Of a stretch of DNA of 64,000 bases, positions 47,218-56,500 are shown one piece after another. The stretch comes from an uncultured Clostridia bacterium. Its GTDB lineage: Bacteria > Bacillota > Clostridia > Christensenellales > UBA1242. The first letter of the stretch is position 1; each line of letters opens with the position of its first letter. The stretch is from positions 1 to 64,000 of the forward strand of contig CAMSQA010000006.1 of assembly GCA_947062475.1 (NCBI GenBank). Direction: 5' to 3'. Below the pieces are notes generated by a model. It saw nothing but the letters and a program-made list of their open reading frames with translations, made no database searches and was not told where the DNA came from. The translations under genes and the position numbers were made by a program.

Positions 47218-48054
47218 ATGTTTTATAGTGGATATGTGGCACTTATAGGAAAACCAAATGCTGGCAAAAGCAGTTTAGTAAATGCTCTTGTTGGAGAAAA
47301 AGTTGCAATTATTTCACGAAAACCCCAAACAACAAGAGATAATATTTTAGGCATGTATAATCGAGAGGATTGTCAAATTATTTTTGTTGATACACCTGGT
47401 GTTCATCACAGTAAAAATAATCTTGATAAATCAATGATGAAAAATGTGCGTTCGGCAATTGCAGGGGTTGACTTAGTTTTATATCTTATAGACGGGACTT
47501 TAATACCAGATGAGGAAGAACTTGACTATATAAATCATATCTCTTGTGATAAAATGGTTGTAAGGACAAAAATAGATATTAAAAATCAAAAGCCCTTTGA
47601 TAGTGATTTAAATATCTCATCAAAAACAGGAGAGAATTTAGATATACTTATCGAAAAAATAAAGAAACATTTAACTGTCACTGATAAACCTTTTTATATT
47701 TATCCACCTGACTATTATACTGACAGAAGTGTGAAGTATATCATAGCAGAAGAAATAAGAGAAAATGCACTAAATAATCTTGAAAGAGAAATACCTCATG
47801 GCGTTGCTGTTGAAATTATAAAATTTGATGAGAGAGATGAGATTGTTTATATTGATGCAGATATAATTTGTGAACAGGATAGTCATAAGGGCATCATCAT
47901 AGGTAAGGGCGGAAGTCTACTGAAGAAAATTGGCATGAATGTGAGAAAGTTTGCAGAAGCACTTCTTGAGAAAAAGGTCATGTTAAAACTATTTGTGAAA
48001 GTTGAAAAAGACTGGAGAAATAAACCACAAAAAATAAAAAATCTAGGATATTAA
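47218..48054 (+). CDS. era: GTPase Era
   Basis: This 278-residue protein has an N-terminal GTPase domain (GKPNAGKSS, DTPGVHHSKNNL, a TKID-like RTKID) and a C-terminal KH domain (HKGIIIGKGGSLLKKIG) that binds the 3' end of 16S rRNA. Era promotes 30S maturation. It is a little shorter than the usual 300 residues. AAGGAG precedes the ATG. Confidence 0.95.
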   Translation: MFYSGYVALIGKPNAGKSSLVNALVGEKVAIISRKPQTTRDNILGMYNREDCQIIFVDTPGVHHSKNNLDKSMMKNVRSAIAGVDLVLYLIDGTLIPDEEELDYINHISCDKMVVRTKIDIKNQKPFDSDLNISSKTGENLDILIEKIKKHLTVTDKPFYIYPPDYYTDRSVKYIIAEEIRENALNNLEREIPHGVAVEIIKFDERDEIVYIDADIICEQDSHKGIIIGKGGSLLKKIGMNVRKFAEALLEKKVMLKLFVKVEKDWRNKPQKIKNLGY

Positions 48055-48068
48055 ACTAGATTTTTTTA
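48036..48068 (+). terminator. Terminator overlapping the end of era
   Basis: AAAAATCTAG and CTAGATTTTTTT pair across the era stop codon and run into T residues. Confidence 0.8.
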
Positions 48069-48174
48069 ATGTAAAAAAATATGAATTATAAGAAAATATC
48101 TAAAAAATGACATTATTTTTGTTATTTTTTTGAATTTAACTATGTTTTTTTAATAATTTTAATTAAATATCTTC

Positions 48175-49044
48175 TTATTCTATTATTTCAACTTCACACT
48201 CAAGATCGACGTTAAAGCATTTTTTGACCTGTCTTTTGCATATGTCAATAAGAAATTTGACATCTTGAAAAGAAGCATTATTTTTATTAATGATGAAGTT
48301 TGCATGAACAGGCGAAATTTCTGCACCACCTTTTTCATAGCCCTTTAGACCACAACTCTCAATAAGTTTTCCAGCAAATTGAAAAGGAGGATTTTTAAAA
48401 ACAGATCCGCAACAAAAACCTTTTGGTTGTGAAAGATTTCTTTTTATCATGCAGTTTGAAAGAGTATTTTTTATATGATAGTATTTGCTTTTATTTAAGT
48501 TAAACTTAGCAGATAGAATGATGCAATTATTCAAATTTGTTTTGTGATAAGAATATTCTATATTTTCTTTTTGAAGTTTTATTACATTTCCATTGCAGAA
48601 AACTTTGACATATTCAAGATAGTCGAAAATACTTCTTCCAAACGCAGAAGCATTCATTTTGATAGCACCACCAAGTGTTGCTGGAATTGAAGAAAGTTCT
48701 TCAAAGCCTGAGTAACAGCGTTTGTAAGTATAATGAAAAATTTTTGCAAGCGGGGTTGATGCAGAAACATAAAGGCTGTCACCTTTCATAAAAATTTCTT
48801 GTTGCATTCCTTTTGTTGAGATGGCAAATATTTTGGCTTTGTCGCTTATTAAAAGATTAGTGCCATTTCCAAGAATGATGAATGGTAGTTTATATGTTTT
48901 TAAAAATTGATATATATTTTTTAGTTCTGTTTCATTTTTTGGATAAAACGCACCACAAATATTTCCAGCTGTTTTAATTGTTGTTAAATTTGAAATGCGT
49001 TCATTTTCTATGTATTTCGTTTTTGATATTATTTTTTTGTTCAT
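48175..49044 (-). CDS. murB: UDP-N-acetylenolpyruvoylglucosamine reductase
   Basis: The 289-residue flavoenzyme has the FAD-binding segments ILGNGTNLLISD and SIPATLGGAIKMNASAFG, the catalytic-serine motif CGSVFKNP, and the AEISPVHANFIIN segment. It reduces enolpyruvyl-UDP-GlcNAc to UDP-MurNAc in peptidoglycan synthesis. ATG 49044 has no clear ribosome site; a TTG three codons upstream is a weaker choice. It is divergent from murC with a 90-base gap, so the two cell wall genes may share control. Confidence 0.88.
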   Translation of the reverse strand: MNKKIISKTKYIENERISNLTTIKTAGNICGAFYPKNETELKNIYQFLKTYKLPFIILGNGTNLLISDKAKIFAISTKGMQQEIFMKGDSLYVSASTPLAKIFHYTYKRCYSGFEELSSIPATLGGAIKMNASAFGRSIFDYLEYVKVFCNGNVIKLQKENIEYSYHKTNLNNCIILSAKFNLNKSKYYHIKNTLSNCMIKRNLSQPKGFCCGSVFKNPPFQFAGKLIESCGLKGYEKGGAEISPVHANFIINKNNASFQDVKFLIDICKRQVKKCFNVDLECEVEIIE

Positions 49045-49135
49045 ATAAAACAACTTATGACTTTGGATGCAAACTTGTTATAAAAAAGAAAACAAAAATT
49101 TATCTCTTTTAAATCTTTTTTTCATATATAATAAT

Positions 49136-50503
49136 ATGCTTAGTAAATTTAATTCATTTTATATTATGGGAATTGGTGGAATAAGTATGTCTGCTATTGC
49201 ACAAATTTTAAAAAATAATAATTTCCAAATATATGGTTCTGATTTAGTTGATTCTGAATTGATAGAAAAACTTAAAGATGAAAATATAGAGATAATGATA
49301 GGTCATGCACCTGAGTTTGTTGATAAGTGTGATGCTGTGATAAGAACGGGGGCAATAGGCGATGATGACAGTGATATTATACTTGCAAAAAAATTAAATA
49401 AACCAATATTTTCAAGAGCGGAGATTTTAGGAGAGATTACAAAAAAATATAAGCTTATTTCAATTTCTGGCTCTCATGGTAAGACCACGACAACTGGTAT
49501 GATTGCCTCAATATTATTGTCCGCTGGCAAAGATCCAACAATTCATATAGGAGGCATTCTAAACAACATAAATTCCAATTTATATATTGGGAAAAGTGAT
49601 ATTTTTGTGACTGAAGCATGTGAATATAAGGATAGTTTTTTGACATTGAAAAACTATATTTCTATCATTTTAAATATTCAAGAAGATCATCTTGACTATT
49701 TTAAAAATCTAGACAACATTTTTCGTTCTTTTAATAAGTTTGTAGACAATACTTCTATCGATGGTATTGTTATATACAATTTAGATGAATATGACAGCAG
49801 GTTGAAATTGCCTGAAAATTCATTATCTTTTGGATTTAAAGATGGGGCAGTTTTTCAGGCAAAAAATATTGAAGAATATTCAGTAGGTAAATATTGCTTT
49901 GATTTGTTTTATAATGGTGAAAAACTTGATAAATTGTTTTTACCTTGTTATGGAAAACATAATGTCTATAATGCACTGGCAAGCTGTGCATGTGCACTTT
50001 CTTTGAATATTGAAATAGAGCAGATTAAAAAGGGCTTAAATAATTTCTTAGGAATAAAACGAAGAAATGAACAAATTTGCGACTATAACGGACATTTCAT
50101 AATTCATGATTATGCCCATCATCCTGCTGAAATTGAAGCATCTATAAAAGCGTTACGGGAAATATGCAGAAATGAAAGATTAATAGTGGTTTTTCAGCCT
50201 CATACTTTCACAAGAACGAAAACGTTGTTTAATCAATTTTTAAAATGTTTTGATATGTGCGATGAGGTTTGGCTTTTGCCAATTTATCCTGCACGCGAAA
50301 AACCGATAGAAGGTGTCACATCTGAGAATTTGTCACAAAAAATCGAAGAAAATGGTAAAAAAAGCCGATATTTTAATGATTTTTCCTCTTGTAAGCAAGA
50401 AATATTGAAAGAAATTGATAAAACTGCTGTGATTGCTATTCTAGGTGCAGGTGATATTGAAAAGCTTGCCTATCAATTGAAGGAACATTATGACGATAAA
50501 TAA
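49136..50503 (+). CDS. murC: UDP-N-acetylmuramate-L-alanine ligase
   Basis: This 455-residue Mur ligase has the N-terminal dinucleotide-like fold (FYIMGIGGISMSAIAQIL), the ATP loop SGSHGKTTTTGMIA, the VTEACEYKDSFL active-site region, and HDYAHHPAEIEASIKALRE typical of MurC. It adds L-alanine to UDP-MurNAc. ATG 49136 gives the usual N terminus; a longer frame to 49067 would overlap the divergent promoter region. A TATAAT-like -10 lies just before the ATG, so the leader is very short. Confidence 0.93.
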   Translation: MLSKFNSFYIMGIGGISMSAIAQILKNNNFQIYGSDLVDSELIEKLKDENIEIMIGHAPEFVDKCDAVIRTGAIGDDDSDIILAKKLNKPIFSRAEILGEITKKYKLISISGSHGKTTTTGMIASILLSAGKDPTIHIGGILNNINSNLYIGKSDIFVTEACEYKDSFLTLKNYISIILNIQEDHLDYFKNLDNIFRSFNKFVDNTSIDGIVIYNLDEYDSRLKLPENSLSFGFKDGAVFQAKNIEEYSVGKYCFDLFYNGEKLDKLFLPCYGKHNVYNALASCACALSLNIEIEQIKKGLNNFLGIKRRNEQICDYNGHFIIHDYAHHPAEIEASIKALREICRNERLIVVFQPHTFTRTKTLFNQFLKCFDMCDEVWLLPIYPAREKPIEGVTSENLSQKIEENGKKSRYFNDFSSCKQEILKEIDKTAVIAILGAGDIEKLAYQLKEHYDDK

Positions 50504-50570
50504 AAATAGATGGCTATTGACTAAATTTTTGATATATGATATAATTTTCTTATACATTAATGAGGAAATT

Positions 50571-51143
50571 ATGAATAAATATTTTGAAAATATGAATATT
50601 GAGACTTTTGTTGGAATGAAGTTTGGAGAAAACAACAGGGATTATGATTATCAAGTAGCAGCTGCAAAAAAGGATATAGACAAATTATCTTTTATTATCA
50701 TTGAAAACAGTGAAAGTTATAATCAAAATCAATTGCAAATTGTTGAGCAACTGCAAGATGAGACTTTAAAAGAAGATTATGATAAAGTTTTAAGAATGGT
50801 TTGTGATAGTAAAAATATAGATAATTCTTTGCGTTTTGTTGAAATTAAAATTAAAAATCCATTATTAAGAGCAAACAATAGCGATATTTACAGTGTTTCA
50901 ACAAGATGTGATATTGCTGATGATCTTCTTTGTTTTAGAATAAAAGAAAATAATTTTTTTTCAAAAGATGATATAAAAAAAGAATTAACAAGCAAAAATT
51001 TTTTAAATGATTTAAGAAAACTTTTCTTTAAGGTTTTTGGTGATGAATACAAAAAAGAGCTAAATGATTATTATTGCACTTTAGCAAAAGATAATTGTGA
51101 AAAAAACAAATCACAAGATATTGAAGATGAAAAAGTTATATAA
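50571..51143 (+). CDS. Hypothetical protein downstream of murC
   Basis: The 190-residue, charged protein has mixed helices and strands and no recognised motif. ATG 50571 follows GAGG and its own promoter (TTGACT about 50517, TATAAT about 50538). The upstream in-frame codon at 50490 lies inside murC and is unlikely. It ends at a bidirectional terminator shared with the convergent uridine kinase gene. Function unknown. Confidence 0.6.
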   Translation: MNKYFENMNIETFVGMKFGENNRDYDYQVAAAKKDIDKLSFIIIENSESYNQNQLQIVEQLQDETLKEDYDKVLRMVCDSKNIDNSLRFVEIKIKNPLLRANNSDIYSVSTRCDIADDLLCFRIKENNFFSKDDIKKELTSKNFLNDLRKLFFKVFGDEYKKELNDYYCTLAKDNCEKNKSQDIEDEKVI

Positions 51144-51160
51144 AAAATATTTATAAAATA

Positions 51161-51196
51161 AAAAAACTCCATTGTTTGAAATATGGAGTTTTTTAA
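51161..51196. terminator. Bidirectional terminator between convergent genes
   Basis: AAAAAACTCCAT and ATGGAGTTTTTT form a perfect stem with A and T runs on both sides. Confidence 0.85.
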
Positions 51197-51231
51197 AGTT
51201 ATAAAGCATAACTATAAATTTGAAATTTTTA

Positions 51232-52602
51232 TTAGTTTCTTTCAAACTCTTCTTGAAGATTTCTTCTCTTTTTCGTAAGTTCGCGATAAGATTTTTTGAT
51301 TGGCTTATTCATATTTAGTTGTTGGCTAAATTTTTTATATAAATTGATATTGTCATTTTCAAGTTCTATAAAAGTTCCAAGATTTTCAACTTCATCAATT
51401 CTTAATATTTTACCATCTAAAAGGTAGGTGGTTCTTGTCTTTTCGACTATGTCAGAGGCTAAAAAGCCACCATTTTTAAAATATGACATCATTTTGTCAC
51501 TTTGCCTATTTTCTTTTGAAAAAGAAGTTAAATCATAGCTTTCAATTTTTCTTGAAAAATTGCTATCTTGAAATTTGAATGTGAGTTTTGTGATTAGGTT
51601 GTCTATTTCTCTTAAAGAAATTGAAAGATTGAAAGGTGCTTCATTGTTTTTATTTTCTAAATAATAATCTTTTTGTTTGCAAACATCAATTTTTTTAGCT
51701 CCAAGTGAGTTTAAATTATTGTGAACAGCATTGGTAGAAGAAAATTTCACCTGTTTTTGAGAATTTTTAGCATTCACTTCTTTTTCTGTGAGGCTGGTGT
51801 TTAAAATATATTTTGCATTATTCAAGGTTGGCAGTATAAACTTGGCATAAGCAGGCATGATAACATCCAAAAATGATATCAATATTAATTCTGGGGTAAG
51901 CTTGCTTCTTTGCTGTAAGATATCACGATTAAGTCTGCGAGAGAGCAAAGTATTAGGGTCACAATCAATGGCGGCTGTGACATAATCGATGTCTTGCAAC
52001 TTTGATAACAACTCATCTCTTAAAGCATATAGACCTTCGACGATAAGCAAATCATAATCTTTGCTATTGATTTCTATAGATTTATCGATTTCACTGCTGT
52101 GAAAACTATATTGAGGAAGGGTGGTTATCTCTTTATTTAATATAGATTTAATTTTGCTTGCAAGTAAATCAAAGTCGATTGCAAAAGGTTCATCAAAATT
52201 CATGTTTGCAAACTGATATAAAATCTCATCTATAAATTTATCTTGGTCTACGACAGGAATGTAAGGAGAAATTAATTTTTTAAAATTATCGATTTGTTCT
52301 CCTTTCAATTTTTCCTGCAAAGGGAAGCTTAATGTAATTTGTTTTAAAATAATAGAGATTTCATTTGTGAAATTTTTATATTTAATAAAAGGTTCTTTTT
52401 GAATAGTCTTTTCAACAGCAATCTTTGCAACACCTTTATAAAAATTATCAGCAGACACTAATAAAACACCATTGTTTTTTGATAAATATCCTGTAAGACG
52501 TTCGCTATTAAAACTTTTACCTGAACTGCTTGCACCAGCAATTAAAATTAAATTTTTTCCTTTTTGAACCTCTTTTTCAATCGCTTCCATCCATTTTTTC
52601 AT
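51232..52602 (-). CDS. Uridine kinase-like P-loop protein fused to a CYTH-like domain
   Basis: The 456-residue product has an N-terminal uridine/pantothenate-kinase-like NTPase (IAGASSSGKSFNSERL P-loop, SADNFYKG, DLLIVEGLYALRDELL, SRRLNRDI) and, after residue about 310, a CYTH-like triphosphate-tunnel domain ending FVEKT-type strands (VEKTRTTYLLDGKILRIDEV, LGTFIELE). The kinase half would phosphorylate uridine or a similar nucleoside; the CYTH half may act on triphosphates. AAGAGG precedes the ATG. The fusion's exact substrate is unknown. Confidence 0.7.
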   Translation of the reverse strand: MKKWMEAIEKEVQKGKNLILIAGASSSGKSFNSERLTGYLSKNNGVLLVSADNFYKGVAKIAVEKTIQKEPFIKYKNFTNEISIILKQITLSFPLQEKLKGEQIDNFKKLISPYIPVVDQDKFIDEILYQFANMNFDEPFAIDFDLLASKIKSILNKEITTLPQYSFHSSEIDKSIEINSKDYDLLIVEGLYALRDELLSKLQDIDYVTAAIDCDPNTLLSRRLNRDILQQRSKLTPELILISFLDVIMPAYAKFILPTLNNAKYILNTSLTEKEVNAKNSQKQVKFSSTNAVHNNLNSLGAKKIDVCKQKDYYLENKNNEAPFNLSISLREIDNLITKLTFKFQDSNFSRKIESYDLTSFSKENRQSDKMMSYFKNGGFLASDIVEKTRTTYLLDGKILRIDEVENLGTFIELENDNINLYKKFSQQLNMNKPIKKSYRELTKKRRNLQEEFERN

Positions 52603-52691
52603 GATAAACCTCTTAAATTAATTTATATAAAAATAATATTACAAAATTAGCAAAATGTCAAGATTAAAAAGAATAAGCAAAATTAAATAGG

Positions 52692-52728
52692 ATAATTTCA
52701 TTGAAATTATTAAATGATGTGATATAAT
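52692..52728 (+). promoter_or_regulatory. Promoter with overlapping palindrome before the acetyltransferase gene
   Basis: A perfect inverted repeat of ATAATTTCA and TGAAATTAT around one base (52692-52710) overlaps the -35 TTGAAA (52701-52706); -10 TATAAT (52723-52728) lies 16 bases on and only six bases before the ATG. It is a candidate repressor site and a leaderless start. Confidence 0.5.
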
Positions 52729-52734
52729 AGGCTT

Positions 52735-53244
52735 ATGAAATTAGTTTGGAAAAACTCATCTCTCCAAGAAAATAATTTGGTTATGGAATGGCTGTCAGCA
52801 GATGATAGACAAATGCTTTGCATGAAAGATAAAGATTGGAATGATACTGCAAAAGATATTGAAGAATGTTTGAGATATGCTGATTATGGTCAATTTAAAA
52901 ATCTTATTGGATATCTTGATGCTAAGCCTGCAGTAGCTGTTATGCTTGGAGTTGAAAATTCTGGTGAGGTATTACATATTTACAACATTGCAGTAAATCC
53001 TTCTCAAAGAAAAAAGGGAATTGCATATAAGGCAGTAAAGGAAATATTGCAAAATCCCGAAAAATTTGATTTGAGAAAAACTTATCATATTATCAAGGCT
53101 TCAATATTGCCTGAAAATAAAGCAAGTTTAAAATTGTTCAACAAAGCAGGACTTTCAAATTTGATAAATGAGGATGAATATATTGTTGCAAGCAAAGATC
53201 TTCGCTTGCAGGAAAAATATGATTATGATGAATTTACTATTTGA
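52735..53244 (+). CDS. GNAT-family acetyltransferase
   Basis: The 169-residue protein has a GNAT core: the strand-loop LHIYNIAVNPSQRKKGIAYKAVKEIL, which carries the acetyl-CoA-binding Q/RxxGxG/A-type loop (RKKGIA), and IIKASILPENKASLKLFNKAGL. The acceptor is unknown; it could be an antibiotic, a protein or a small amine. No ribosome site precedes the ATG. It ends about 280 bases before cas9 but has its own promoter and is not part of the CRISPR operon. Confidence 0.75.
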   Translation: MKLVWKNSSLQENNLVMEWLSADDRQMLCMKDKDWNDTAKDIEECLRYADYGQFKNLIGYLDAKPAVAVMLGVENSGEVLHIYNIAVNPSQRKKGIAYKAVKEILQNPEKFDLRKTYHIIKASILPENKASLKLFNKAGLSNLINEDEYIVASKDLRLQEKYDYDEFTI

Positions 53245-53255
53245 TTTAAAAAAAA

Positions 53256-53290
53256 CTAAAAAACGCATCCGAAAATAATGGTGCTTTTTC
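53256..53290 (+). terminator. Weak terminator after the acetyltransferase gene
   Basis: AAAAACGCATCC and GGTGCTTTTT form an imperfect stem with a T run. Confidence 0.4.
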
Positions 53291-53364
53291 TGTGAATAAT
53301 CTCAATTTTAAAAAATAATTAATAAGAATTTTGTCAAAAGAGATTTAATATAAATGATATATGA

Positions 53365-53370
53365 TATAAT
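53365..53370 (+). promoter_or_regulatory. Probable cas9 operon -10 element
   Basis: TATAAT preceded by TG (TGATATAAT, extended -10) with no good -35. Transcription would start near 53377, leaving a 144-base leader that runs antisense through the whole tracrRNA gene before reaching cas9. Confidence 0.5.
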
Positions 53371-53390
53371 CAAATTAATGATTGGTGATA

Positions 53391-53480
53391 AAAAAAGAGA
53401 AAACTTAAAAAAGTTTTCTCCTTTTCCCGCCAATGCAGTAATGATTAGAATACATTTATTTGAACTCGTTATGTTATTCC
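53391..53480 (-). ncRNA. tracrRNA (minus strand, upstream of cas9)
   Basis: Read on the minus strand, GAATAACATAAC (53479-53468) is an exact complement of 12 bases of the CRISPR repeat. After a GAGT bulge, TCAAAT (53463-53458) pairs with the repeat's 5' end, leaving GA unpaired on the crRNA side. This GA/four-base bulge matches the repeat:anti-repeat duplex known for S. pyogenes Cas9. A small stem follows (AATGTA 53456-53451 with TGCATT 53437-53432), and then a perfect 10-base-pair terminator hairpin (53420-53397) with a T tail. Length is about 90 bases. The RNA pairs with pre-crRNA for RNase III processing and binds Cas9. Confidence 0.85.
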
Positions 53481-53486
53481 ATAGAT

Positions 53487-53515
53487 AATATAACAGATTT
53501 TTACAAAGGAGTCAA
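53487..53515 (-). promoter_or_regulatory. tracrRNA promoter overlapping the cas9 ribosome site
   Basis: On the minus strand, TTGACT (53515-53510), 17 bases, TATATT (53492-53487) give a start near 53480, exactly at the anti-repeat. The -35 box lies within the cas9 translation initiation region (AAGGAGTCAAGGGAA), so the same bases serve two functions on the two strands. Confidence 0.75.
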
Positions 53516-53520
53516 GGGAA

Positions 53521-56500
53521 ATGACAAAATTTTTTTTAGGTTTAGATATAGGGACAAATAGTTGCGGATGGGCTGTGACAGACGAAAATTATAATTTACT
53601 TCGTCGCAAAGGAAAAGATTTGTGGGGAGTGAGACTTTTTGAAGGCGCAAAAGCTGCACAAGAAAGACGTGAAATTAGGACTAATAGACGTCGCCATGAT
53701 AGAAAAAAATTGGAATTATCTTGGGTGAGAGATATCTTTGCAGATGAGATTGCAAAAGTTGACAAAGATTTTCTCACAAGGGTGAAATATAGCAACTTGT
53801 GGTTGGAAGACAAAATGAAAATGTCAAGTTCTTTAAAAAGCAAGGACTCGCTTTTTCATGGAGAAATTGATGGCAAGATTTGGACTGATAGCGATTATTA
53901 TGAAAAATATCCAACAATTTATCATCTCAGAAAAGAGTTAATAGAAAGTCCTGCAAAGGACATCAGATTGCTATATTTGGCAGTTCATAATATAATAAAA
54001 CATCGTGGTCATTTTTTATATGGGGGCAATTTTGGAGAAAATATAAATTTTCTTTCCACTTTCAATGATCTGCTTAGTGATTATGCAAATTTTTTAGACC
54101 AAGAAGATGGATTAATCGAGACAAAATTCTTGTCAGAAAACGAAGTTGAAGAAATTTTAAAATGTATTAAAAGCAAGAGTGGTGTGAGAGCTACAAAACT
54201 CAAATTTAATGAAATTTTTGATGCGAAAACCAAGTCGGAAAAAGCTTTGGTTGGTGCATTTGTAGATGGAAATCTTAATCTTGAATATTTGTTTGATGAG
54301 GAAATAGAGGAAGGAAAATTAAATTTTAAAGATGAAGCTGTTGAAGATATATTGGAAGAACTTAGTGGCGTTTTGTCAGAGCAGCAATTATCATTGATAT
54401 ATAAAATACAAGAGATATATTCGACTATTCAGTTGAAAATAATTCTTTCTGACCATGATTATATCTGTCAAGCAATGGTCGAAAGTTATGAAGAACATGA
54501 AAGACAACTGCAAAAATTTAAAAAATTTATTAAAAAATATTATCAAGATGAATACAACAATATCTTTAGAAATCCTAGAGATGGAAAAGATTCAGATAAA
54601 AATGTAGGCTATACTCAATATGTAAACTGCAATTTGACAAATGGCAAAAAACAGGTGGTTGACTTAAACGTCCCAAGCAGAGCGAAGGAAGAGTTTTATA
54701 AATATGTGAAAAAAATACTTTCAAATACCCCAAAAAACTTGCAAGATGATCAAATGAAAGAGAAATTTGAAGGAGAAAAAGATTATTTTCTTTCACTGAT
54801 TCAAGAAGATAGATTTTTGCCAAAACAAAGATCAAAAGCAAACAGTGTTTTTCCAAATAAGCTATATGAAAAAGAACTTAAAAAAATTCTTTCAATGAGT
54901 GCTGAAAAATTTACATTTTTAAATGAAATCGACACTTCTTGTGGTCTTTCAAATTCACAAAAGCTGATGCAGATTTTATCTTTCAGAGTGCCATATTTTG
55001 TGGGGCCAATAGGGCAAAATTTAGAAGGACAGTTGCATGGATGGGCAGAAAAAATTTCAAATATCGACTATAAACCATGGACATTAAGTAAAATTGTCGA
55101 TTTTGATAATGCTGAAGATGCTTTTATTAGAAGAATGACAAACAAGTGTTCATATTTAAAAGATAAAGACGTTTTGCCAAAAAATTCAATTCTTTATTCA
55201 AAATTTAGAGTTTTAAACGAACTTAACAAACTTAGAATAAATGGCAATCAAATTTCTGTAGACCTCAAGAAAAAACTTTTTGAAGAACTTTTTTGTCTTT
55301 TGCCAAAGGTATCAACTAAAGACGTTAAAAAATTTTTGATACGAGAGGGATTATTTTCTATAAATGAAATCAATGATATCGAGCTTAGCGGCGTTGATAA
55401 AGAATTTGCAAATAATTTTTCAAGTTATACAAAACTTGCAAATCATTCAATTTTTGGCAATGAATTTGTAGATAAGCATATTCAAGAGCTAGAAAAAATT
55501 ATCAAATATCATACAATAATTTCAGATAAAAACAGATTAGATAAAAGAATTAGAAGAGAATTTTCTGAAATTTTCACTGATGAGCAATTTAAATATCTAA
55601 AAGGTTTAAATTTCAAAGACTGGGGAGCATTATCATATGAATTTTTGTGTGGAATAAAGTTTGCAAATAGAGAAACAGGCGAAATTACTACAATTATAGA
55701 TGAAATGTGGGAAACAAATCAAAATCTTCAAGAAATTTTAAACAATGGCAAGTATACAATCTCAGAAAAGTTATTTAAAAGCAATGAGAAGTCATTAAAA
55801 AATATAATTTATGATGATGTGGAAGCACTTTATTGTTCGCCTGCTGTAAAAAGAGGGGTGTGGCAAGCTATAAAACTTATAAAAGAAATAGTTTCAGTTA
55901 TGGGGGACATGCCTGAAAAAGTGTTTGTTGAAGTGACACGTGAAAATGGAGAAAAAGGTGAGTTAGGACGCAAAAGTCCTCGAAAAAGCAAACTTGAAAA
56001 TTTGTATAATTCTAAAACTTTTAAAAAGAATGTTTTCATTTCTTCACAAGAAATTGCAAGTTTGTTGGAAGAATTAAACAAAAAAGATGTCACAAATTTG
56101 AGAAGCGAAAAATTGTATCTCTATTTCTTACAAGCGGGTAAATGCATGTATTGTGGAGAACCTATTGACTTAAATGATATCTATAATGACAATCTATATG
56201 ATGTCGATCATATAATTCCTCAAGCAATCATAAAGGATGACAGCATAGACAACAAAGTTCTTGTAAAAAGAAAACTCAATGCTGATAAATCTAAAATATA
56301 TCCTTTGCCTTATGAAATTATTGCAAAACAAAAGAGTTTTTGGAAGACATTGCTTGATAATGGCTTTATTTCTAAAGAAAAATATGCGAGACTTATCAGA
56401 ACTTCTCCGCTTACAGAGGATGACTTAGGTCAGTTTATTGCTCGTCAACTTGTTGAAACAAACCAAACTGCAAAAGCTGTAATTGACTTTTTGAAAGCAT

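Noticed and set aside
53458-53480. Isolated CRISPR-like repeat upstream of cas9
   Set aside because: It is the complement of the tracrRNA anti-repeat; the promoter, bulge pattern and terminator on the minus strand explain it better than a lone repeat.
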